Positions 48,291 through 60,143 of a stretch of 64,000 nt of DNA are shown here, one piece after another. The notes beneath the pieces were generated by a model. It made no database searches, had not been told where the DNA came from, and saw nothing but the letters and a program-made list of their open reading frames with translations. The first letter of the stretch is position 1. The number at the start of each line of letters is the position of its first letter. The DNA is from Ceratorhiza oryzae-sativae (lineage: Eukaryota; Basidiomycota; Agaricomycetes; Cantharellales; Ceratobasidiaceae): the NCBI GenBank assembly GCA_030998015.1, contig JARWMV010000052.1:40323-104322 (forward strand), read 5' to 3'. Made by a program: the position numbers and the translations under genes.

Positions 48291-49447
48291 GATTTGACTC
48301 CTGGGATTTTCCAAGATCACCTCGTGAGGTATATGAGATCAAAAAGGTGCTATATGGTCAGATAGCCGGACGAATCTGGTGGTGGTCGAGGTCGACAGCC
48401 GAGAATCACATCACATCACGTGGCAAGTGTGCGCCGCACATCTTATCTCAGGGTCTTTTGATCTGTTGGTCATATCATTGAAAGCCCAGCGTTAGACACC
48501 AAGACTCTCCACAAGGGCACACAACAGGAATATCACACAACTTTCGCAGAGGCTTTCAAATCAGTAACCAGTGCTTAAATGATCGAAAACAGCTAAAACA
48601 TGTAATTGCACTTGTTTCATGACACAGCTTTAACCATCAAGACCGATTTCGAAGCTTTGAGCTAAGCTCCTTCTTAAGCCTTATATTCCAGGTTTAACCT
48701 TGTCTTACATATTTGAGGATATCATTTATGTGACGGTACCTTTCTGGCACTTTAAATCATCAAATTTCAGCATATCGTGCTTAAAGCTAACTTTCAGAAC
48801 GCATATAGTATGGTTCTCGAAGCCCAAAGCAACTTGTTCTCCGTGAGGGGCGAGATCCATCAATCGCATGTGTAAGTTGTGCGTTCAAAATGGCACAGCC
48901 AATATATCTCCGGTTTGAGGACCCTATACGAAAGCTGTCACCAAACGAATACGACTACTCGAGCACCGTCTGTTTAAATTACAACAGTGCCCCATTCCCG
49001 ACGACATTCGGCTAAAGTGAGCCTCCTTCGTCTGCTATGCGTTTCCTAAAATCTAATCTTATTTTCAAAAGAATTGGGAAGAATGCATGATCCGTAACGA
49101 GGTGTGAATGCAACCGATGCGATCTGATCGATGTGCCCTTAGAGTCGCCTCGAAATTAGCACCCCGCTGCGAAGGCCCTAACGCGGAATGTACATTACTA
49201 TTGGGAACAAGGACCAATTAATGCTCCGTCAAGGGAGGATGCGTCCGGGTCGGTCACCCCAGTATGGCCACTGGATAGCATTGTAACATCTTTCCGGCTA
49301 TTCAAAATACTCCTAATCTGTGCCGGCCTATCGTCTAAACCGGAGGTTATAAGTGCGCAGTCCGGTAAGAATAGCCCTGATTGGCTTCCCATAGGAACTG
49401 AATGATTCAAGGCAGGGCTTAATCTCAGGCAAATCCGCCAAAGCTCT
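48291..49447. other. Intergenic interval
   Basis: TAF12 upstream region followed by AT-rich unique sequence. No gene or repeat seen. Confidence 0.35.
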
Positions 49448-49560
49448 TAAGCGCTCAAGAGCAAATTGGGCGATTCGTAGTATCAAAACTGATCATGAGT
49501 GTGCCTCAAGACCAATTTTGATACTACAGATCGTCCCAGCGGCTCGTGAGAGCTCTGGAT
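49448..49560. repeat. Small foldback (inverted repeat) element
   Basis: GTAGTATCAAAAC near 49480 pairs with TTTTGATACTAC near 49518. The pairing extends more weakly outward through GCTCTTAAGCG / CTCGTGAGAGCTCT-like flanks, giving a hairpin about 110 bp long. No open frame. Confidence 0.55.
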
Positions 49561-49647
49561 ATTAAGCGCATTTGGCTGTGAATTTGTATTTCCAAGTCCC
49601 AGATGCGAAATTAACAGTGAAATTGCCAGAACAACACAAGATTACTC

Positions 49648-49828
49648 GGCCAATCCCCGAAAATCTAGTGAGCACGTGATAATGCCCCGCTGTCTAAGTA
49701 TGCTTCTGAGCGCTAACCAGATGCTGACAGCACCGGTAGCCTGTGCTACTTCGGATCTAGTGAGCGCTCGGAAGCATACTTGGGTCTGTGGGGCTCGTAT
49801 ATACTAGCTAGATTTTCGGGGTTTGGCT
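49648..49828. repeat. Foldback element of about 181 bp with about 67-bp arms
   Basis: Left arm 49648-49714 (starts GCCAATCCCCGAAAATCTAG, ends GTATGCTTCTGAGCGCT) is the imperfect reverse complement of 49763-49828. The loop carries CACCGGTAGCCTGTGC and GGATCTAGTGAGCGCTC. The loop resembles that of the element at 53929-54031. Non-coding, MITE-like. Confidence 0.7.
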
Positions 49829-50193
49829 GAGCACAGGGCGAGTACTAGCTGAAAGCATGGATCTGGATTAGTGCACAGCGAAGGAATGATCTGTAAATAC
49901 TGGCCCTTATTTACCATAGGTCGGCTCGGGCCCCAAAATTATTCCGTTGTAATAAATATGTAGAAAAAGAATGTATAGCACACGTGGCAGTTACATAACT
50001 TGGTCGCCGTCCGTTCGATTTCCGGAGCAGTCCATTAATTTGCCACTGTGTGGCAAGTTGCCACGCAAGTTCGTCAGCCAAACGATTGATCCAATCAAGC
50101 AACCAAATCCATCCTACCCTCGACCCCTGGTGTAGACCGCCAAAAGCCAGCCTGCTTGTATTTGGCTCCTTATTTGCGTGCTGGCTTTCAATC

Positions 50194-52947
50194 ATGGAAT
50201 CTATCGCCTCAACTAGCGCACCAGGCGTGAACAATCCGTACGCACACTCGATTGAATCAATCATATCATGCGATATGTCTTTACTCGAGCAAAAGGATGG
50301 ACAATTTCAGCTGATCATGGGCCAACCACCCAACCATCCTGATACAATTTTATTTGCTGCCGCGGACAATTCAAGGAACGAGGCCTCTACTCCCCCCAGC
50401 CCCGCCCGACTGCTGTCAAGCTCCAATATAATCAACAACTACAAGCAACTATTTGAGGCTAGCAGCGACAAACCGTATCCATATATCAGGCAGATGATTA
50501 TGGCCCAAGTGCCTTCGTTTACGAGAGCACCTCAGGGGTCTCTAGTCTCAAGTGAGCGTTATTCTATTGGGTCAGGATGAGCGCTTGGATAACTATCACA
50601 ACTTTAGCCACACTTTCGGATATGCTACTCAACCAAATTCACAAGGTACCTGCCTGGTATTATTTCTGATCCAGCCAAATATGAAACTCGATCTACCGCA
50701 GGGGAAGTATCTACTATGCAGAGTAATCCATGAGTCCGGTGTGTTATCTCGAAAAGAACGCCCTCAGAGCCATGCTAACAGCTACTTACAAGTCCGCGTA
50801 GTGGCTATCCAAGCAGCTATTGAAGATCAAAATGGGGACGTCGCAGATTTGGCCCTATACAACTGTTTCGAGACAAAAGACATGACTCGCAGCGATATAT
50901 CCAGCCTGCTTCCTGTGGGAACAGTCATTCTCGTTCGCGAGCCATGGTTCAAGCTTGGTGCTACTGGTGGCCACCCGACCATCCGCGTCGACTCACCCAC
51001 CGACATTTCATTCCCAACTCACGCCGATCTTCTCTCACTCGACACTCCCGCCTCTTGGCGGCCCTCCGAGTCTCTGACTGCAGACGACTATAAACTGATA
51101 GGCAACAAATTTCATGAGAAGCGCCATTATGAAGCAGCGCTACGAGCATATACGTCTGGGCTATCAATCGACCCATCCGCGTCTCTTCTGCGGCTGAACC
51201 GAGCGTGGTGTCACCTGAAACTCGGAAACCCAACTCAAGCGCTCAATGACGCCCGTGTCGCATCAGAAGATAAGAGCTTGACTGAGGAACAGTATACCAA
51301 AGCTCGGTATCGTATGGCGCTTGCATCCTACGATATGGACAGGTTCTCAGATGCCTTGGGGATTTTAAAGCAGGAAAACCTACCGAATTCCTGGAGTCAG
51401 ATCTACAAGGGCTTCCGAACCAAGTGTGAAGCTCGCCTAAAGGAGCAAACGACCGGAGAGTATGATTGGTACAGTTTGCATAAAACCTCAGTTCAAAAAC
51501 CCAACGAGATGCTAGGCATTGCCGACTACATCGGACCAGTGGATTTTGTCGAAATGCCTGAACGACCATCCGGAAAAGGAGTGATCACGACTCGAGCGGT
51601 GGAAGCGGGAGAACTTTTGGTTAGTTGACGCTATCAAAAACATATCTCGTCTTATTAACTCGGTCTTTCTCATTTTTCATAATATAGTTTGTTACGAAGC
51701 CGTTTGCGTTTGCATCGACTCACGAATTCCCCAACGATCTTCTGAGGGCCATGGTCTTACAAGACGAAACCGTCAACGATCGGCCGTACTACGAACTCAT
51801 AGGGCGAATCGTACGCCGCCTGGTAGGGAACCGTACGGCTTCAAGTGCCTTGTTTCTAGCGCTACCTACTACTGAAGATAAAGTCTTGGAAGCATCGTCT
51901 CCAACCAGTTTCGTGGACCTTGTCAAGAAAGGAGTTTATCCACACACGGCATCCTCCGAGCACGAAGTAGGCGACATCAATGTTGAAAAAATCCGGACGA
52001 TCACCAAAGCCCACCAATTTCAGGAACCGGTTGAAGGAGTCCCCCAAGCAATCGCTCGAAGCATTTGCCTTGCCCCAGCGTTTGTAAACCACTCGTGCAA
52101 TGGAAGTGGGGTTCGCTCTTCGATTGGTTCTGTATACCTCATGCGTGCATCACGGAATCTTGCCAAGGGAGAAGAAATCACATGCTCGCATATAGGCGGA
52201 CACGATGTGGCTAGTTACTTTGGACGAGAGGGCCCTCTATCGAGGTGGCTTGAGCGTTGTGATTGCTCGCTATGCGAAGCGGATCGGAAGGATGGGATCA
52301 AGAATTGCAAACAGCGGGAACGATACTACGAGCAATTATCAGTTTTGCAAACGCTGTTAGCTCCAGGAGACCCGTTAAAGAACCTACAGGTGCGACAGCT
52401 TGTCGAAATGCTTGAAGGGACATACCTAAAGGACCGGGAAGAACCAATGGACGCCCTCGGATTTGGTCAACGGTTGCTTGGATATACGTATCAGGGCATT
52501 GACTCAAGCAAAGCCTATGATGCATATGCTGCTGCTTTGAAGTCGTATGGGATACGCTTCAAGGTGAACCCACCGCTGCGCGTGCCCGCCAACCGATCTC
52601 AAATGGACAAGAACTCTCTCATTATCCACACTGACAACTTTCCCTCACAAATCGGCCATATCGACGTATGCATCCGGGTTATGAACACCTTGGCAGGGCT
52701 GAAACACCGACTTGGGCAAAAGAGGCTGGCTGGTCATTGGGCCGTTGCTGCTTTGTGGAGTGAGTGTTTAGTCTTAGTATATGCATATGATGTAATAAAT
52801 CGTTCTACACCAAGCCCACGAAACATTTTGCGGGCCGGGAAAAGAATATCTATGGGAAACTCTTCGTGTGAGGTGGAGCGATGCGAACGCGCCTTCAGTG
52901 GTGTATTTGAATGGGTTTTAGCAGGCGGCGCCGAACGACATTTGTAG
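50194..52947 (+). CDS. TPR-SET domain protein (SMYD-like putative lysine methyltransferase)
   Basis: About 800 residues. The ATG at 50194 gives MESIASTSAPGVNNPYAHSI. Introns lie near 50551-50649, 50742-50793 and 51620-51687, with another probable one near 52759-52844. After an N-terminal region (VAIQAAIEDQNGDVADLALY) come two TPR helices pairs (YKLIGNKFHEKRHYEAALRA; LRLNRAWCHLKLGNPTQALN). The SET domain follows: GKGVITTRAVEAGELL, a long insert, AFVNHSCNGSG, SRNLAKGEEITC, and post-SET CDCSLC. NHSC and the GEEIT turn are kept, but the expected catalytic Tyr after GEEIT is not evident (CSHIGG). No MYND cysteines are seen. Activity on histones or other proteins is inferred only. The C-terminal exon borders are uncertain. 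A decayed tandem copy follows. Confidence 0.75.
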
Positions 52948-53744
52948 ACTTAATCCATGGCTATGTGCTACCTGCATCCGTTTTGGATATTCTACAACTA
53001 TGGTTTGAGTATCGAGAAAATTTAGCTATGTCAGTCAGATTCGTCGAGTCCTATGTCGAACGGCTTGCAGGGCATCATACACAAATAGGGGGGAATATTG
53101 CTTTAATCCGATTCTCCGTTTCTATGCAATGATTAATATGGTACGATTGACGATATTCCCAAGCTGAGATAACAAGGATCTCGGGATCAGCTAAGGATGA
53201 TTGGGCTTGTGGAGGAGTAGAGTGAAGCATGGATGACTACATTTTAGGGACACAGCATATAATCGACTCGGTCTCTCCCAAGACGCCTCTTTATTAAAGT
53301 AAAACGCCTCTTTTACACGTAGCACCTGATTTTGTTGCCAGCGAGTTGATCGTAAGTTTTTCTTTGTGCGGAAAGCCTGCTAAGTGCTTGCGAGCCCCTG
53401 CCATCTACTCGGAGCCAGTCATGATCACAGGTGTAGCATGCTTAGTAACACTCGGGGACATAGTGAGTGCCCATAACCGCTGCGATTCTGAGTGCTCATG
53501 AGCCCATACATGATGCTCAGAACATAGTTGTGATAATGGGTTTCACATCATGTGCTCGTTAACGTAACTATGATTTGCTCACATCGGAAACTCTCAGCCA
53601 CGCCGCTGATTACATCAAACCACCAAATTTCGTCCTGTACTTGACCTCTACTGGGTCTAAAAATTTGCTTGCTTCAGTCTAGCTTTTTTATATGGGCTTC
53701 ACATATTCAGACACGAGTTCCAACAACTCATCTGACGAACTATC
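52948..53744. other. Intergenic spacer between SET gene and its decayed copy
   Basis: Contains a weak inverted repeat at about 53470-53550 (CCCATAACCGC...TTCTGAGTGCTCATG against CATGATGCTCAGAA...ATAATGGG). Otherwise unremarkable. Confidence 0.35.
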
Positions 53745-53928
53745 AACACATAATGCGTATAGCTACTCGATCAAATCAATCACATCGCGCAACATGTTCT
53801 TACTACTAGGAAGCCATGGGATTTTGTTGTATAGGCATCAGACGCCCACTCGACCATCTCGATAGCATACGCATGGCTGCGGCAGACATGGTAATCACTG
53901 CCAAAAGGCGATTAGCTAGTTAGAGCTC

Positions 53929-54031
53929 GTTAGAACCTTGTGTCTAGCGAAGCCGAATGAGCGCCGGTAGCACGTGCCAGTTTGATCTAGTGCGTGCTCG
54001 TTCAGCTTAGCTAGAACCACGGTTCTAACCA
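53929..54031. repeat. Foldback element inserted in the SET pseudogene
   Basis: Left arm CGTTAGAACC-TTGTGTCTAG (53929-53964) pairs imperfectly with GCTTAGCTAGAACCACGGTT at 53998-54031. The loop holds GCCGGTAGCACGTGCCAG and GATCTAGTGCGTGCTCG, similar to the loop of the 49.65-kb element. It interrupts sequence otherwise alignable to the intact SET gene, so it is an insertion. Confidence 0.65.
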
Positions 54032-55002
54032 GCAAATTGGCCCTCGACCGAGAATGGCACAAGCCAATAATTCGCCCGTCGAGTCTAACTATTGTCCAAG
54101 ACTAATATAATCAGTAATTACAGACAGATGTTCGATGCGAGCAGCAACAAGATTTCTATTCACATACGACAGATGATCATGACTCCAGTGCGACGGTTCA
54201 AGAGGGTACCATCTGGGTCACGATCCCTGAGCGAGCTCTGACGTTTCGAATGAGTTTTATTGAGTAGCTCACTCGCTTATTCTTGGTCATGCTCTCGGAT
54301 ATGCTACTCGACCAGGCCTACCAGGTATTTGAGCCTGGTGTATTCTTCGTTTTGATCCCATGTCGGATGCATGAAGTCCTCGACAACAGAAGAAATATAT
54401 CTTGTGTAGGGTGCCACTCGATTCACGTGTGCGAATTTTGAATAAAATCATTGCCTTGGTGCAAGTGTGCATGATAGGGATTCAATCGGCGATCGAAGGT
54501 CGAAATGGGAACGTCGCAGGTTTGGTCCTATACAACTGCTTCGAGACAAAAGGCAGGAATCGCAGCGATATATCCAGCCTGCTTCCTGTGGGAACAGTCA
54601 TTATCATTTGCGAGCCCTGGCTCAAGCTTGGTGTCACTGGTGGCCACCCAACCATTCCTGTTGATTCACCCATTGACATTTCCTTCCTGACTCACACTGA
54701 ACTTCTCTCACTCGAGATTCCTCTCTTTTTGCGGCTCTCCGAGTCTCTGACTTCAGATGAATATAAACGGATAGGTAACAAATTTTATGAGAAGCAGCAC
54801 ATAGGGCCGGCTTATCCATCGACCCATTCGCGTCTCTTCTGCGACTGAATCAGGCGTGATGTCATTTAAGGCTAGGAAACCCCACTCAAGCACCAAGGAC
54901 GCCCGCATTACATCAGAGGATAATATTATCATTGAAGGACAACGGGTCGAAGCTCGTCACTGCACAGCGCTTGACTATCACGCTATGGGCCGGTTTTCAG
55001 AC

Positions 55003-55385
55003 TGTTAAGTGATGGAGTCACTGGAGCGTAGCTCCGTGTTGTCGGCGATTCTTCGAGACCGCCGGATCTAGTGTGATATGCGTTCACGGACGTTTCTATT
55101 TTTGGGTTGATTATTCACTCACTCTTTCGGGCTTGTGCTTTCCCCCTGCATTTTTCTTGGGGGTCAATTGTATAAAAACATTGCCCTCCATTCGTTCTTC
55201 CTAAGCTCGATTCCTTTATGCTGAGGCATGCCTGTCGTTCTCGCTCACTCATTGTATACCCCCACACCGATGTATAGATTTCGTTTTTATCTTGAGCACG
55301 ATATTTATACATCAGAGCTCGACTCCTTGGTGCTGAGTTCTCTTCGTTTGTATCTTAGCTCCCACACGACGCGCTTCACGCATCA
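55003..55385. mobile_element. Solo LTR (383 bp) with 5-bp target-site duplication
   Basis: Begins TGTTAAGTGATGGAGTCAC and ends CGCTTCACGCATCA (TG...CA). It is flanked by CAGAC on both sides (54998-55002 and 55386-55390). Removing the LTR and one CAGAC restores TTTTCAGACGTCTTGAAGAT, which matches TTCTCAGATGCCTTGGGGAT of the intact SET gene. So the insertion point is confirmed by an empty paralogous site. GTATAAAAAC near 55169 is a plausible LTR TATA box. No internal retroelement region remains. Confidence 0.85.
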
Positions 55386-56614
55386 CAGACGTCTTGAAGA
55401 TTTTAAACCAGGAAACCCTACCTGATTCCTGGGTTCAGACATACAAGGCATTGCGAACCAAGTCTGAAACGAGGCTAAAGGAGCAAACGACTGGTGAATA
55501 CGATTAGCACCCCTTACATAAAACTATGGCTCAAAAACTGGATGAAGTCTGGGATGTATCTGATTATTTCGGGGCCGGCGGATTTTGTCGATATGCCGGA
55601 GAAGCGCACTGAGACGGGCATGGTTACCACGTGGGACGTATCAGTGGGCAAGCTTTTGGTTCCTGCAAGGTTGCTCCACTTGTTTCGTCGCACTAACTAA
55701 AGTTCCTGGGCAACATTTCAGCCCGTTAGCAAAGTGTTTGCGTTCGCATCAACGAACTAGTTCCCCGATCAACTCCTCAGGGCTCGGGTACCACACAATC
55801 GCAATGTCTACGACAAGACCTACTACGAGCTCGTAGGACGAGCCGCATGTCGCCTGGCTAGGAACCACACAGCGGCAAGCACCTTGTTTCTCGCATTACC
55901 TACCAGCAAACCCAGTCTTTCCGGCCCACTTTCTCCACTTTAGTCAACAGGCCCCGCGAAAGCCGGTGTCCGCCCTTGGACAGACTCTGCCGAGTATGAC
56001 CTACACGATCTCGAGATGGAGCACATTTCAGCCATCATCAAATGTCACCAGTATGAAGAACTCGTTCGAGACAAGCCCGAGGGACACACCAGGGGTATCT
56101 GCCTTGCTCCGGCACTTGTGAACCACGCGTGCAACGGAAGTGCGCTTGGGTAGTCGGTTAGTTCGGTGTTTATCATCCGAGGGCTACGAAATATGGTCAA
56201 GGGAGAAGCGGTCACCCAATCTTCCATTAGGATTTCAGACATGGCTATTTGCCTAGGCCGAGAGGGTCACTTGTCGAGATGACGTGATCCCTGCAAGTGT
56301 TTGTTATGTGAGGTGGGTGGAAAGGATGGCGAGGAAAAGTGTGGAGGACGCGAGATATTCTTTCAGCAGGTGCTCCGTTTACAAGCAATGACTGGTGAGG
56401 ATAATATCGTACAGTGTGCGTGCACAGGCGCGAGCACTCGTCGAACTTATTCGAGACACCTACACAGGCGACCCTCCCTCGGCTAGAAACAAGGTTGAGG
56501 GATTCCGAAAACAAAGATGGCTTGCCCCAGATGTTGAAAGCCCTTTGGCGAGTCAATAAAGGTTCTGGTACGGAAAGGCTTAGACATGTAACACGGTGAA
56601 AGCGTAACAGCAAC

Positions 56615-57358
56615 ATCATCAGGAAAATGAGCCGCGTCTAATTAGCTCTAAACAGCGCGTTGAGCTGGTCGAGGGTCCCGAAATGAAACCTGCAATCGTT
56701 AGCGCTCTTGAGAGCTCATAAGAGCTCGACCGGCACGGGGTAGAATCGGACTCCGATGTCAGTTAGTTGGAAATTGAGCGATATCCATATATGCGTGTCG
56801 AAGTCTCCTATTGGCTAGTGATTTTGTGGCAGTGAATAAAGTTATTTGCATTATTCATCAATATCTGGAACTAGCGGGGCGTTTTGAATGGTTTTAGTGC
56901 CAGTAGATGCGCAAAGCAAAACTACCCCCGTGTACATGATGAGCGACTAAGTAAATATTGCCACAGGCTTCGTGGGTGACTTCACATGGGCGGAATGGCT
57001 ATGTTCAGGCCAACGGATCAAGTCGGCCCCACTCTAGCGAACAAGTGCAGTAGGTGTGGCGTGTGGAGGCATGCACAGCCATGATTAATCTGCCGATAGG
57101 CGAGGCTGCGATATCACGCATGTATGAACTGTATCTATAAAATGTTCCATTTATGACCACTGTTGGCGTTATCTGCCAGGGTAAGCCGATATCACTCAAT
57201 TGCCAACTAACTGACATCGGAGTCCGATTCTACCCCGTGCCGGTCGAGCTCTTATGAGCTCTCAAGAGCGCTAACGATTGCAGGTTTCATTTCGGGGCCC
57301 TCGACCAGCTCAACGCGCTGTTTAGAGCTAATTAGACGCGGCTCGTTTTCCTGATGAT
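56615..57358. mobile_element. 744-bp non-autonomous element with near-identical 170-bp terminal inverted repeats
   Basis: The left terminus 56615-56784 (ATCATCAGGAAAATGAGCCG...) is the reverse complement of 57188-57358 with about four mismatches in 170 bp. Each terminus also contains an inner GAGCTCATAAGAGCTC palindrome. The about 400-bp centre has no long coding frame. No clear target-site duplication: the left flank is GTAACAGCAAC, the right flank CTGTTCGGC. It lies directly 3' of the SET pseudogene. Probably a MITE or deletion derivative mobilised in trans. Confidence 0.8.
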
Positions 57359-57984
57359 CTGTTCGGCCCCCACCCTCCATGTAGCCCAATTATATGCCTA
57401 TTTTACCGCCAACCGAGCGAATAGAGAACAAGTTTCGCTCCGAGTGAAATTTGCGACTTGAAAGAACCCCAATATGGCTTGGGGGCCTCCTAGAACACGG
57501 TTCTTTCAACCATATCATTTGCATTCACAAAGGGAGCCCCGATTTTGTCGTGCAGCCGAGAATGTCAGTCTAAATGGCCCGTATTTTCCTGCTGATATAT
57601 TGAAATCGCTATTGGGATGAGGTTAATCCTGCAAAATTGCCTTCAGATATCCTGGAGTGCAAGCAAGAATTGCGAGTTAGAATCAAGCTCGGAGCCCAGT
57701 CGCATCCTTGGTTGCCCCCAAGCCTCAAATAGCGCAAATAACCAAACAACCAACAAGCTCGAACAATCTGCTAGGGATTCTTTCTTTCCGATCTAGATTT
57801 ATGCTTAATCTTGGTCGGAAACCCAGCATTCCGAGCGGTTCGTTGTATTGTTTGTGGGCCTCATTGGAACACACTAGACATAGAAAACATCCAGAATCAA
57901 TATAGGGATGGCCTAAGGAGATTATATTGGAGACGCTTGAATAAAAAAAACGGCGATCACACAATGAAATAGAGGAAATAAATT
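57359..57984. other. Intergenic spacer before gene A
   Basis: Unique-looking sequence, downstream of gene A's stop. No feature supported. Confidence 0.3.
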
Positions 57985-59937
57985 TTAGAAAATGCCAAGC
58001 GTTGCACCTGCAGTCTCCGAATGATATGGCTCATACTGGCTATTTTCTACTTGAGGCGAACCCATATACGTCGACGGCGCACCGAGCACCGGGCTAAGCA
58101 CAGAGGTGCTCCCCACCCCGTTGGTCGCCACCCTGAGATGCTGTGGTCGCGGATTACCAGATTGGTTTGGCAGGGGAGTTGGTGAGGCCATACGACTAGG
58201 TGTTCCAAGTGGGTTGTGCCGTATAATATCACCCCGAATACCCAGCCCTTGCAAGGCTCCGCGACGCACCGAAGTGGCCTCCGAATGGTTAGGCATACTT
58301 ATCGTGAGTGGGTGATGGTTGTCTAAATAAGGTCAGAATTGGTGATTGTTTTTATGAGCGACATTCTACTCACAGGGAACCTGGCCAACTACAGGCCGCA
58401 AACGATTTATACCTGCCCCTGACATCTCGCCATGAAGTTCGGGTTCAATTTCAGTCTCATCGACGGGGCTACTAGCGTTGGCGCTCAGAGGTGGAACGGA
58501 GGCACGCTCGACCGGCGCTTGGCCGTTCGAGGGGTCTGCTTCATCGGCTTGGGTTCCAATGGGTGTCGTACTGACTCGATATCCAGCCATAGCCGAAACT
58601 GCATGTGCGACACTCGCTTGCCATTCGGGCATATTTCCCGATGGGATTGCAGGAGCACTGGCTTTTGGTACCGGAAACATGCGCTTGTCCTTAGCAAGGT
58701 TTCGCTCCAGTAAGCTAATATGTCGCTGGTGAGTCGTTTCGTCATTCACCAGCGATGCACTTGGAACGCACCTGGTGCAATTTTTCGGCGACTTCCGACG
58801 AAGCTTTTCTAGCTTCGTGTCGATAAAGGACCAAAACTTGGTCTCCGCTTTGTCGCTCTTATCATTTTTCGCTTTACCACTATGTTTACTTGTAAAATCA
58901 ACATAATACATGCGCTAGCAATTGCGGAAATCATTGAGTTAATATTCGGGGGCCCGCGTGATTATAAAGAGAAAACTGACCAAAAACGAAATCCGGAGGA
59001 TATGGTCTTTCCCCATCTGAAATCCGTGAATAGCAAGACGTGAGGCTAGAGTCGTGATGTCTTCCTTATCGATAACGGAGCGTTGTATCTTTGTAACCAT
59101 GTCAAGGCGTAATGCTAACACCAATGAAATGAACATTACCTTCCGCTGGATTTCTCCACGAAAGGTGCTCAGTACCTTTCCAATCGCGCTCGAGAACTGT
59201 TTGCTGTGCATGAATTGAGCCTGCACTTCCATTGGAACCTCATATGATGCAGGATTTTCGATGATATGCCTCTGAGGTGGTTGTATGTTATGCGTGGGTG
59301 CTTATTTAAGCTTGAAAATCACTTACTACGAATCGAACAGTCGTCCCTTCAACATAATGTGATATATGTGCGTCAAGAAGGCCGGCCTGAAGACGCCGAG
59401 TAATTGTTTCCTTAAACTCTCGTGATGATAAGAATGTATCGACCTTGGTGTTCTGAACGTTCTTCCCGAACGCTAGGACACGCCCATACAGCCTAAGAAA
59501 TTGGACTTGGGGGTGGAGCTTTTGGACATAGATTAGATTAGTTTAGATGGCAATACCTAGTGTAAAACTTACCTTAGCAGTCCGAAGCATATCCTCCTTA
59601 AGTCTGTCAGCCAACCCAAATTCTTCGCAGATGCCATTCGCAACAGTAACCAAATCTGCAGCTAAGAATATTGGACAAGATTGAGCCATGAGAAAAAGTA
59701 AAGTTAGTGGGACGTACGAAGCATGGTATGTTGGTTTCCAACTTGGTTGGGACCATCGAATTGGTTAGATGTAGCTGTACTTGGATCGCAAGCATTCTCT
59801 TGGGGACACAACTGCTCTTCCTCCTGCTCAATGTCAAGGTCAAGCTCGTCATCACTACTGAGTGGACTCATGTTGAATGAAAAAAGTTCGGTGGTGGTTG
59901 CAGTTGGAAAGTTGCCCGAGCATTCAGCCACTGGCAT
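57985..59937 (-). CDS. Uncharacterised helical protein (gene A), possible accessory gene of a mobile unit
   Basis: The ATG at 59937 gives MPVAECSGNFPTATTTELFS with an acidic DDELDLDIEQEEEQ stretch. Clean introns follow. The exons encode TVANGICEEFGLADRLKEDM, LHPQVQFLRLYGRVLAFGKN, ITRRLQAGLLDAHISHYVEG, IQRSVIDKEDITTLASRLAI, and RMYYVDFTSK. A Lys-rich segment with KFWSFIDTKLEKLRRKSP comes next. A Pro/Ser-rich low-complexity tail ends in AGATLGIF with TAA at 57985-57987. About 550 residues, mostly alpha-helical; no catalytic motif recognised. I recall similar unnamed proteins in agaricomycete genomes. It lies on the same strand as gene B, 207 bp downstream of B's stop, so the two may be one locus. 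Function unknown. Confidence 0.6.
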
Positions 59938-60143
59938 AGAGTGACAGGCGACGGAGCGAGTACTGAAACAATTTCACATTTGGGCTCACAAGCAAAAATA
60001 CCATATCAAATAAACCCTGTGCCATAACCAATTGCAGAGACTTTGAAGCGCATATATGCATATACAATGAGAGCTGAGGCAAGAGCCCCTGCGTCGTTGG
60101 ATAACATTATATGAGGATTCTATTCCAAGGGTATATGCACTAG

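Larger units (their letters stand above)
53745..56600 (+). pseudogene. Decayed tandem copy of the TPR-SET gene
   Basis: Aligns along the neighbour in order. About 53.75 kb matches the N-terminal exon. 54465-54830 reads GRNGNVAGLVLYNCFETKG, SDISSLLPVGTVIIICEPWL and YKRIGNKFYEKQ. 55560-55650 reads GPADFVDMPEKRTETGMVTT. 56085-56310 reads GICLAPALVNHACNGSALG and CKCLLCEVGGKDGEE. It has many stops and frame changes, a foldback element at 53.93-54.03 kb and a solo LTR at 55.0 kb. Copy arose by local duplication and is dead. Confidence 0.85.
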
